From Bacillota bacterium (lineage in GTDB: Bacteria; Bacillota_E; Sulfobacillia; Sulfobacillales; Sulfobacillaceae): 6,114 nt of DNA. The notes beneath the pieces are model-generated. The model did not search any database and was not told the DNA's origin. It worked only from the letters and a program-made list of their open reading frames with translations. The DNA lies in assembly GCA_021802225.1 (NCBI GenBank), contig JAKAAS010000127.1, forward strand, positions 1 through 6,114, read 5' to 3'. Shown here piece by piece: positions 1 to 5,392 of this stretch. The first letter of the stretch is position 1. Each line of letters opens with the position of its first letter. A program made the position numbers and the translations under genes.

Positions 1-1
1 C

Positions 2-298
2 AGCGACGCGGCGGCGACCGCCTTCCGCCAGGAAATGGTCAACAAGTCTGGAGCTATGGCCCGGCGGGGCCAGTCTCTGAGCTGGGATTCCCATCCCAAG
101 ATGAAAGAGGCGATCGAGAAGAAATTGTTTGCCGACGTGGCCAACCTGGTGAAGGTGACGACCTCCACCAAGGTGCTGAACGACCAGCAGAAAAACCGGG
201 TGATGGAGGTCAAGCGCCGCTTGGTCGAGGATATGGACTACTGTGACCACTGCGCTCAGGAACTGCTGGATTATGTGGGATATCTTCTGACCAAGTAA
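2..298 (+). CDS. prkA: PrkA serine protein kinase, C-terminal fragment
   Basis: This is the last 98 residues of an open frame that enters from the left edge; the in-frame ATG at 35 is internal, because the coding match continues upstream of it (FRQEMVNKSGAMARRG). PrkA is a roughly 630-residue cytoplasmic protein with an N-terminal AAA-type ATPase part and a C-terminal kinase-like part; in Bacillus it is tied to sporulation and in enterobacteria (YeaG) to starvation stress. Only the far C-terminus is here, so no catalytic motif can be checked. Recognition rests on the family's closing pattern: a basic segment, EAIEKKLFADVANLVKVTT, an amphipathic helix, then ELLDYVGYLLTK at the end, very like the Bacillus subtilis PrkA tail as I remember it. 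A CxxC pair (YCDHC) lies in the last 25 residues. A hairpin terminator follows, so the gene is probably not co-transcribed with the glycosyltransferases downstream. Family assignment is strong; its role here is inferred. Confidence 0.88.
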   Translation, partial: SDAAATAFRQEMVNKSGAMARRGQSLSWDSHPKMKEAIEKKLFADVANLVKVTTSTKVLNDQQKNRVMEVKRRLVEDMDYCDHCAQELLDYVGYLLTK

Positions 299-365
299 TC
301 TAACAGAAAAGAACCCGCGCACCCAGTCACCGACGGCGCCCAGCCAGTTTCTTGCCGGCGCGAAA

Positions 366-411
366 TACCCAACAGCAGGGCAGTACCCAGTTGTTGGGTG
401 TTTTGCGTTCT
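366..411 (+). terminator. Rho-independent terminator after prkA
   Basis: ACCCAACA (367-374) and TGTTGGGT (392-399) are perfect inverted repeats. The stem extends outward by a T-G wobble (366/400) and inward by G-T and C-G pairs (375/391, 376/390). After one A-A mismatch, GGG (378-380) can pair with CCC (386-388) around a 5-base loop. The stem is followed by a short T run (TTTT, 401-404) and a T-rich tail. It lies about 70 bases after the prkA stop and before the next gene, the right place to end prkA transcription. The T run is interrupted, so efficiency may be incomplete. Confidence 0.7.
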
Positions 412-463
412 CATGGAATTTTCAGGCGGGCATGCTTTAATGGGAGAATAGGTTCTGATCAGG

Positions 464-469
464 TATGAT
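464..469 (+). promoter_or_regulatory. Possible -10 box for the glycosyltransferase pair
   Basis: TATGAT matches the sigma-A -10 consensus at five of six positions and lies about 37 bases before the TTG start, downstream of the prkA terminator, where a new promoter is needed. No convincing -35 hexamer is found 16-18 bases upstream and there is no extended TG motif, so this is tentative. The rest of the 299-505 gap holds the terminator and the ribosome binding site; I see no RNA gene in it. Confidence 0.3.
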
Positions 470-490
470 GGACAGAGCAAATTAGAGGGC

Positions 491-498
491 GGGGGAGA
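491..498 (+). promoter_or_regulatory. Ribosome binding site deciding the TTG start at 506
   Basis: GGGGGAGA is purine-rich and lies 7 bases before TTG at 506. Its spacing supports the TTG, after which the protein at once shows the expected first beta strand of a GT4 enzyme (LHFVFLTQYYPPEPG). No ATG or GTG in this frame lies closer to it. Confidence 0.65.
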
Positions 499-505
499 TA
501 TCGTT

Positions 506-1747
506 TTGGCAGAGCGCGCATTGCACTTTGTGTTCTTAACGCAGTACTACCCGCCTGAGCCCGGCGCCGCCTCACTCAGATTGGAAGCCATGGCTCAAGA
601 ACTCACACGCAAGGGCCACCAGGTCTCGGTCGTCGCCGCAATGTCCCACCATTTGGGCGCGTCGTCCCGCCAGGGGCGGGGAATGCAGGTGGCGGAGGTT
701 GTCCGCGGCATTCCCGTAATCCGCACATGGATCTGGCGTGTCCCGCCCAACCGGCGGTTTTGGTGGCGCCTGCTGAACTATTTTTCCTTCGTGGTGACAA
801 GTTTTTCGGGACTGCGCAGGCTGCCGCGTCCCGATTACCTCTTAATTGAGTCGCCCCCCCTGTTTTTGGGGATCACCGGAAGATTATACTCCCGTTTGTT
901 TCATGTGCCTTATATTCTGTCAGTGTCCGACCTCTGGCCAGAATCTGCGGTGGCATTGGGTTTGGTGACGAATCCCCTCCTGGTGGGGCTCACTAAGAAT
1001 TTGGAATTGTCGCTGTACGCCCACGCTGGCTTTGTGTCCACGGTGACCGAGGGGATTCAGCAAGCCGTGAGGGATACCGGCCGGATTGCTCCGGAGAAGG
1101 TGCTGTTTTTCCCCAATGGCGTGGACCTGGCCAAATTTCCCCGGGTCGCCCCCGGTGAAGCTCTGCTCAACCGCTTAGGCGCGCACCACAAGAAGGTTTT
1201 TCTCTACCCCGGCACGATGGGATATGCCCAGGGGCTGGAGGTTGTCGTAGAGGCGGCCAAACGCCTCAAAGACCGCACGGATATCGCCTTTCTCCTGGTG
1301 GGGGAAGGACCGGTGAAGGCAGAACTCACGCGCCAGGTCCGTGAAGCCGGGCTGGATAACGTGTGGTTCGACGCACTGCAGCCCGTCGAGAACATGCCCG
1401 AGTATTTTGGAATCGCCAGGGGTGTGGTGGTACCGCTGCGCAAGCACCCCTTATTTAAAGGAGCCCGGCCGTCCAAGGTCTTCCCGGCCTGGTCGGCGCA
1501 GGTGCCGGTGATTTATGTGGGCGAGGGTGAGATGGCTGAGCTGATTCTAACCGCGGGAGGCGGGACGGTGGTGGAGCCTGAAGATGGCGCAGGGCTGGCC
1601 GCGGCCGTTGTCCAGATGGCCGACATGGATGATGTGTTGTGGGCGGCTATGGGACAGGCGGGCCGGAACTTTGTGCAGGACCACTACACATGGCAGCGCA
1701 TCGCGGAGGAGTGGCTCAAAAATTTCCAGCCGCACCCAGAAGGATGA
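506..1747 (+). CDS. GT4-like glycosyltransferase (WbuB/WcaI-like)
   Basis: Predicted 413-residue cytoplasmic or membrane-associated GT-B fold enzyme that would move a sugar from a nucleotide-sugar donor to a lipid-linked or surface glycan. The N-terminal domain opens with a Rossmann strand and the acceptor-side loop QYYPPEPGAASLR (13-25), typical of the WbuB/WcaI branch of GT4. DLWPES (142-147) is another hallmark of that branch. The C-terminal donor domain runs from about 230: YPGTMGYAQGLEVV (234-247), LLVGEGP (263-269) and ARPSKVFPAWSAQVPVIY (320-337). Where many relatives carry a Glu before the hydrophobic turn (PSKxFEYMA), this protein has Pro327; this may be a subgroup trait rather than a defect. 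An aromatic, basic stretch (residues 83-100) could lie on the membrane. Length is normal for the family. The stop overlaps the next glycosyltransferase start, so the two are likely co-translated. Donor sugar and acceptor are unknown. Confidence 0.85.
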   Translation: MAERALHFVFLTQYYPPEPGAASLRLEAMAQELTRKGHQVSVVAAMSHHLGASSRQGRGMQVAEVVRGIPVIRTWIWRVPPNRRFWWRLLNYFSFVVTSFSGLRRLPRPDYLLIESPPLFLGITGRLYSRLFHVPYILSVSDLWPESAVALGLVTNPLLVGLTKNLELSLYAHAGFVSTVTEGIQQAVRDTGRIAPEKVLFFPNGVDLAKFPRVAPGEALLNRLGAHHKKVFLYPGTMGYAQGLEVVVEAAKRLKDRTDIAFLLVGEGPVKAELTRQVREAGLDNVWFDALQPVENMPEYFGIARGVVVPLRKHPLFKGARPSKVFPAWSAQVPVIYVGEGEMAELILTAGGGTVVEPEDGAGLAAAVVQMADMDDVLWAAMGQAGRNFVQDHYTWQRIAEEWLKNFQPHPEG

Positions 1748-2790
1748 CGGTGAAACACATTCTGGTTTTGGGGCAGTACCCGATTGACTCGCTCGACAGG
1801 GCCCCGAAAGTCCGGACGTACCGGATGGCGGAGGCCTTGGCCCGACATGCGACGGTGACCCTGATTACCGGGACGCGCCGCCAGAGGCGGCCCGTGCTGC
1901 GAGAAGCATGGAAGCGCGGGCTGCTAAAGCAAGTGGACGCGGTCTACCTAGAGAGCGCCAGTTCTACGGCCACGTGGACTGACCTGCGGTTTTTGTGGAG
2001 GGTAAAGCGCGCGGGGCTGCCCCTGGCCATTTTTGTGCGGGATTATTACCAGAAGTTCCCTGACCTGTATCCCACCAAGGGCCCCAGAGGACATGCCCTG
2101 AAAGTGCTCTACGAGGTCACCCTGCGGGCTTATGCGGGCTGCGCCGACATTTTGTACGTGCCTACCATGGGACTCGGAGAATTGCTGCCCCGCAAGGAGG
2201 TGCGGCTGCTGCCGCCCGGGGCCCACTATATTTCCCGGCCCGATGCGGTGGAGAGAGGACAGAACCCCTGGATCCTGTACGTGGGTGCGGGAGGGGCGTA
2301 TGACGGGGTGGCCGTGCTGATCGACGCGATGCGGATTGTGCACCAGACATGGCCCAATGCCAGACTGGCGCTGGTGATGCGGCGGCAGGAGTGGCCTCAG
2401 GGCACCCTGCCTGCCTATATTCAGCTGACCGAGGCGTCGGGCCCGGACTTGGTGCCCTGGTACCAGCGGGCCGATGTGGCAGTCATTCCCCGGCCCGATA
2501 CGGCGTATACCCGCCTGGCCTGGCCGCTGAAGCTCATGGACTACCTGTCTTACCAGATCCCCGTCGTGGTCACGGACCAGTCGGAGGCCGCCCAGTTTGT
2601 CGAACGCTACCAGATTGGCCTGCGCACGCCCTATGACGCCCACGCCCTGGCCACGGGCCTGACACAGCTTCTGGATTCGGAACCCGCGCGCCGGCAGTGC
2701 CGGGTCAATGCTGCGGACGCTGTGCGGACGGGTCACAGCTGGGACCACAGGGCGCTGACCCTGCTGGAGGACCTGTCGGGGAAGATGTAA
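1744..2790 (+). CDS. Second GT-B fold glycosyltransferase, GT4-like
   Basis: Predicted 348-residue sugar transferase, more divergent than its neighbour. I place the start at the ATG in the ATGA overlap with the preceding stop. The frame is open much further upstream, but that part lies inside the first gene and only codes a shadow. GTG at 1750 is a real alternative, because AGAAGGA (1738-1744) sits 5 bases before it yet touches the ATG. The protein begins with a Rossmann strand (KHILVLGQYP) and RTYRMAEALARHATVTLITG (25-44). The donor-binding half has ILYVGAGGAYDGVAVLIDAM (177-196) and PWYQRADVAVIP (238-249), then PLKLMDYLSYQIPVVVT (261-277), the usual nucleotide-sugar site, here with Asp266 where GT4 enzymes generally have Glu. 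No signal peptide or clear membrane helix is seen. Coupling to the first gene suggests sequential steps on one glycan. The specific activity is not readable. Confidence 0.78.
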   Translation: MTVKHILVLGQYPIDSLDRAPKVRTYRMAEALARHATVTLITGTRRQRRPVLREAWKRGLLKQVDAVYLESASSTATWTDLRFLWRVKRAGLPLAIFVRDYYQKFPDLYPTKGPRGHALKVLYEVTLRAYAGCADILYVPTMGLGELLPRKEVRLLPPGAHYISRPDAVERGQNPWILYVGAGGAYDGVAVLIDAMRIVHQTWPNARLALVMRRQEWPQGTLPAYIQLTEASGPDLVPWYQRADVAVIPRPDTAYTRLAWPLKLMDYLSYQIPVVVTDQSEAAQFVERYQIGLRTPYDAHALATGLTQLLDSEPARRQCRVNAADAVRTGHSWDHRALTLLEDLSGKM

Positions 2791-2815
2791 GGGAAATGGC
2801 GGCGCGCCACGAAGT

Positions 2816-2840
2816 GCCCGGCCGGTTCGTGGCCGGGCTT
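2816..2840 (+). terminator. GC-rich hairpin after the glycosyltransferase pair
   Basis: GCCCGGCC (2816-2823) and GGCCGGGC (2831-2838) form a perfect 8 bp stem with a 7-base loop, 25 bases after the stop codon. The stem is very stable, but only TT and then AATCAT follow, so the T tract is poor. It probably ends or attenuates glycosyltransferase transcription before the promoter at 2939. The rest of 2791-2938 shows no gene. Confidence 0.5.
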
Positions 2841-2938
2841 AATCATGCCCCGGAGGGTTTGCGGTTCCAGCCACGGGCCTACGACCTGAGATCCCCACTG
2901 CGATTGCAAGCACATGGCAAAATTTATCCTAAACCTTC

Positions 2939-2967
2939 TTGACTGTCCGCTTTATTACTTATATTCT
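2939..2967 (+). promoter_or_regulatory. Sigma-A-like promoter of the sugar-uptake operon
   Basis: TTGACT (2939-2944) matches the -35 consensus at five of six positions. Two overlapping -10 candidates follow: TATTCT (2962-2967) at 17-base spacing and TATATT (2960-2965) at 15-base spacing. The surrounding DNA is much more A+T-rich than the flanking genes. Transcription would start near 2972-2975, at the left edge of the inverted repeat, so a bound repressor would block initiation. Confidence 0.65.
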
Positions 2968-2971
2968 AACA

Positions 2972-2997
2972 GTAATCGTTTACGTGTAAACGATTAC
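2972..2997. promoter_or_regulatory. Compound LacI-family operator
   Basis: GTAATCGTTTAC (2972-2983) and GTAAACGATTAC (2986-2997) are exact reverse complements separated by GT. Each arm is also nearly palindromic around a central CG (one mismatched base pair each), the layout of LacI/PurR/CcpA-type sites; the two CG centres are 14 bp apart. Being directly after the -10 box and before the repressor gene, this is most simply the autoregulatory operator of the LacI-family protein encoded next. The right arm with its flanks (2985-2998) also resembles a catabolite-response element except for its last base, so CcpA binding is an alternative or additional possibility. Confidence 0.8.
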
Positions 2998-2999
2998 CT

Positions 3000-3006
3000 A
3001 GGAGGA
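3000..3006 (+). promoter_or_regulatory. Ribosome binding site deciding the TTG start at 3013
   Basis: AGGAGGA is a near-perfect Shine-Dalgarno sequence 6 bases before TTG at 3013. An in-frame ATG at 2914 exists, but using it would place promoter and operator inside the gene and add an extension with no place in the LacI family, so the TTG is preferred. Confidence 0.85.
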
Positions 3007-3012
3007 AGAGTA

Positions 3013-4032
3013 TTGTCGACAATTCGTGATGTGGCGAAACGGGCGGGAGTGTCCACGGCGACGGTGTCTCACGTGATTAATGGCACCCGTGCGGTGTCGG
3101 GACAGACGCGGGTGCTCGTCGTGCAGGCCATGAAGGAGCTAAATTTTGTGCCTTCGGCCTTGGGACGCGGGCTGCGCACCAATAGCCTTAAAACCGTGGG
3201 ATTTGTCGCAGCAGACCTGACCAATTCCTTTTTTGCCCACGTATTCCGAGGGGTGGAGAGCCGGGCTCGCGAAGCCAATTATACCGTCATTGTCAGCCAC
3301 TCCGATGAAGATGTCGGCCACGAATCCGAAGCCATCCAAAACCTTATCGCCAAAGGAGTTGACGGGATTCTGCTTGCCCCGGTGCGGTCCGGTCTAGAGG
3401 ATGCGGAATTTTATCAAGAAATTTCCGTCCCCATTGTCAGCTATGATCGTCGCCTCACTGCCGTGAATATTCCCTCAGTGGTGACGAATAGTCAGGATGC
3501 TGTCCGTGAGGCCATTAATTTCTTTAAAGCCCGGGGGCATGAACGCTTTGCCCTGATTGCCGGAAAGCAGGGACTGTCGACGACATTGGAGAGAGGGCAG
3601 GCATTTGAACAGGCAGCCAGCCCGCACAGACACTGGGTATTTTACGGAGATTCCCGCTATGAAGGGGGAGTTCATGCCGCTCGCTGGCTTAGCGAGCAGC
3701 CGGTGCGCCCGTCTGTGGTGCTGGTGGGCAACAATCTTATGGCCATGGGACTGGTCGTCACCTTGCAGGAGCACTATCCTGAGGTTTTGTCTTCGACGGT
3801 CTTGATCACGATGGACGAGGAGCCTTGGACATCATTTGTGAGGCCTCCGCTCTCGGTTATCGTTCAGCCCACCCACGAAATTGGCGTCACGGCGGCAGAC
3901 CTTCTTCTCCAGCGGATTCGCCACACCGACGTTCCGCTCCTGACCACTCTGCCTTGCCGCTTCGTGGCACGGACTGACCCTGTCACAGCCGGTCACCCGC
4001 TGCCGGACGATGAGTCCGGCCCGACATCATAA
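3013..4032 (+). CDS. LacI-family transcriptional repressor
   Basis: Predicted 339-residue cytoplasmic DNA-binding regulator, normal family length, starting at TTG with MSTIRDVAKRAGVS. The helix-turn-helix (3-24) includes the recognition helix STATVSHVING (14-24), almost identical to that of E. coli PurR, and numbering matches PurR. The hinge (PSALGRGLRT, 47-56) keeps the Leu54 that PurR inserts at the central CpG of its site, but has Gly51 and Gly53 where PurR has Ala and Ser. From TVGFVAADLTNSFF (61-74) the periplasmic-binding-protein-like effector domain follows, with GVDGILLAP (115-123), GHERFALIAG (175-184) and GNNLMAMG (239-246). The segment after ALIAG is shorter than usual and lacks the common RLxGF motif. 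The gene stands directly behind the compound operator and 23 bases before a sugar-binding protein gene, so it probably represses this operon and is released by the imported sugar. Effector identity is unknown; a PurR-like purine role is unlikely in this context. Confidence 0.92.
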   Translation: MSTIRDVAKRAGVSTATVSHVINGTRAVSGQTRVLVVQAMKELNFVPSALGRGLRTNSLKTVGFVAADLTNSFFAHVFRGVESRAREANYTVIVSHSDEDVGHESEAIQNLIAKGVDGILLAPVRSGLEDAEFYQEISVPIVSYDRRLTAVNIPSVVTNSQDAVREAINFFKARGHERFALIAGKQGLSTTLERGQAFEQAASPHRHWVFYGDSRYEGGVHAARWLSEQPVRPSVVLVGNNLMAMGLVVTLQEHYPEVLSSTVLITMDEEPWTSFVRPPLSVIVQPTHEIGVTAADLLLQRIRHTDVPLLTTLPCRFVARTDPVTAGHPLPDDESGPTS

Positions 4033-4055
4033 ATCCTAAGGAGGGGAAACACAAG

Positions 4056-5342
4056 ATGACACAACGAACGCGCTGGCTTGCGCCTATCGCCATGGCTTCT
4101 CTGGGCTCGATGGTTTTAGCAGGCTGCGGCACAAGCCAGACTGCAGCCAAAGGCAGTACAGGTCCGGTATCTTTGACCTTCGAGGAAGGCATTCAGTCTC
4201 CCCAGACCCAGGCCTACCTGCAAAAACAGATCGCCGCCTTCGAGAAGTCCCATCCGGGCATCCACATCTCCATGCAGAATTATGGGGCTGCAGATTCCGA
4301 GCTTCCCAAGCTGGAAAGCTCTGTGGCGGCGCATGACCCGCCGAATCTTTTGTGGATTGCTCCCGCCTACACAGGACAGTTTGCCTCGTCAGACGCCATT
4401 GTGGAAGCGCAGAAGTATTTCAGGAGCACAAACTTCCAAGCATCCAGCATCTTTCCGGGACTATTGAAGACGGGCGAATACCAGGGCAAGGTGTGGACGA
4501 TGCCTTTCGATGCCAATGACCTGGGAGTGTACTACAACAAAAAACTGTTTGCCAAGGCGGGGATTACTACGCCTCCCGCGACCTGGACCCAGTTTCTGGC
4601 AGATGCCAAGAAACTGACAAGCAACGGCACCTACGGCTTTGAAATGCCCATAGGCAACCAGGAGTGGACGGTCTGGATTTGGGAGACCCTGCTCTGGCAA
4701 GCCGGAGGCCACCTGCTCAATTCTTCGCAGACCAAGGTCGCGTTTGACAGTCCTGCCGGAATCAAAGCCCTGGAGTATTGGAATACCCTCATGAAGGATC
4801 ACGTCGCCACCTTTGGGCCGCTCAATGATTCCTACCAGCTCGGAGCCTTCGAGTCCGGAAAAGTGGCCATGACCATCAATGGCCCGTGGAACGTGGCCGC
4901 ATTGCAGCAGCAGCATGCCGTCAGCTATGGCGCCTTCCCGCTGCCCAAAGACAAGATTGCGGCCACAAACATTGGCGGGGAGAGTTTGTTTATTTTTAAT
5001 ACCACGCCAGCCCAGGACAAAGCCGCTTTTCTGTTCGCCAAATATGTCACTACCCCCGCCTTTCAGATCGGCTATGACACGGGCAGCGGCTATCTGCCAG
5101 TGTCCAAGACCGCCCAGGATTCTGCCCAGTACCAGGCTTATTTGAAAAAGAATCCATTCATCAACGTCTTTGTCAAGGAAATGGCTGTGGGCAAGGCGCG
5201 TCCGCCTATCCCAGCCTACCCGCAAATCTCCGCCGACATAGGCAACGCCATCGAAAATACTCTCTATGGCCGCATGAGTGCGGCGGCTGCGCTGCACCAG
5301 GCTTCGGTCCAGGCCCAGCAGGCTCTGGATGCAAGCTCATGA
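4056..5342 (+). CDS. ABC sugar importer solute-binding lipoprotein (CUT1 type)
   Basis: Predicted 428-residue extracellular family 1 solute-binding protein, which captures a sugar outside the membrane and hands it to the permeases. The N-terminus is a lipoprotein signal: basic start (MTQRTR), hydrophobic core, lipobox LAGC with Cys24 as lipidation site. A Ser/Gly/Lys-rich linker follows, then the mature domain from about 38 (VSLTFEEG). Family features include AAFEKSHPGIHISMQ (60-74), MPFDANDLGVYYNKKLFAKA (149-168), AFESGKVAMTINGPWN (264-279) and SGYLPVSK (344-351). A tryptophan-rich stretch at 203-214 is where relatives of the maltose/UgpB group stack sugar rings. AAGGAGGGG (4038-4046) is its ribosome binding site. 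The 23-base gap after the repressor gene contains no promoter, so it should share the upstream transcript. A mono- or oligosaccharide ligand is likely; which one cannot be told. A glycerol-phosphate-type ligand is a less likely alternative. Confidence 0.93.
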   Translation: MTQRTRWLAPIAMASLGSMVLAGCGTSQTAAKGSTGPVSLTFEEGIQSPQTQAYLQKQIAAFEKSHPGIHISMQNYGAADSELPKLESSVAAHDPPNLLWIAPAYTGQFASSDAIVEAQKYFRSTNFQASSIFPGLLKTGEYQGKVWTMPFDANDLGVYYNKKLFAKAGITTPPATWTQFLADAKKLTSNGTYGFEMPIGNQEWTVWIWETLLWQAGGHLLNSSQTKVAFDSPAGIKALEYWNTLMKDHVATFGPLNDSYQLGAFESGKVAMTINGPWNVAALQQQHAVSYGAFPLPKDKIAATNIGGESLFIFNTTPAQDKAAFLFAKYVTTPAFQIGYDTGSGYLPVSKTAQDSAQYQAYLKKNPFINVFVKEMAVGKARPPIPAYPQISADIGNAIENTLYGRMSAAAALHQASVQAQQALDASS

Positions 5343-5392
5343 CCCAGTCGTTTGAGATGGCCATTGAGGAGGAGGTCGGGAGAGCATGGTAG
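5339..5392 (+). other. Possible 17-residue bridging ORF between binding protein and permease
   Basis: ATG at 5339 overlaps the binding-protein stop as ATGA and reads MTQSFEMAIEEEVGRAW, ending at TAG 5390-5392, which overlaps the first codons of the permease. If translated, it would carry ribosomes from one gene to the next. It has no ribosome binding site beyond coupling, resembles no peptide I know, and may be chance. Confidence 0.2.

Noticed and set aside
852..881. C-run and G-run flanking a T-rich loop inside the first glycosyltransferase, terminator-like
   Set aside because: It lies inside an intact gene, has only about 4 paired bases and no T tract after the stem.
1639..1743. ATG at 1639 as the start of the second glycosyltransferase
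   Set aside because: The extra residues overlap the first gene and resemble no GT-B N-terminus; the first Rossmann strand begins right after 1744.
1948..2748. Long minus-strand open frame of 266 codons across the second glycosyltransferase
   Set aside because: It lies wholly inside a well-supported gene, its product is rich in Gly, His, Arg and Pro with no family signature, and its length reflects the high G+C of the opposite strand.
2801..2808. GGCGCGCC palindrome just after the second glycosyltransferase
   Set aside because: An 8-base GC palindrome is unremarkable in DNA of this composition and has no partner repeat.
2904..2930. TTGCAA and TATCCT as an alternative promoter before the repressor
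   Set aside because: Spacing is only 15 bases and both boxes match weakly, compared with TTGACT and the -10 candidates next to the operator.
2914..3012. ATG at 2914 as the start of the LacI-family gene
   Set aside because: It would put the promoter and operator inside the coding region and add 33 residues foreign to the family, while TTG 3013 has an ideal ribosome binding site.
4461..5297. Minus-strand open frame of 278 codons across the binding-protein gene
   Set aside because: It is antisense to a clear solute-binding protein, resembles no known protein and has no plausible ribosome binding site; taken as a shadow.
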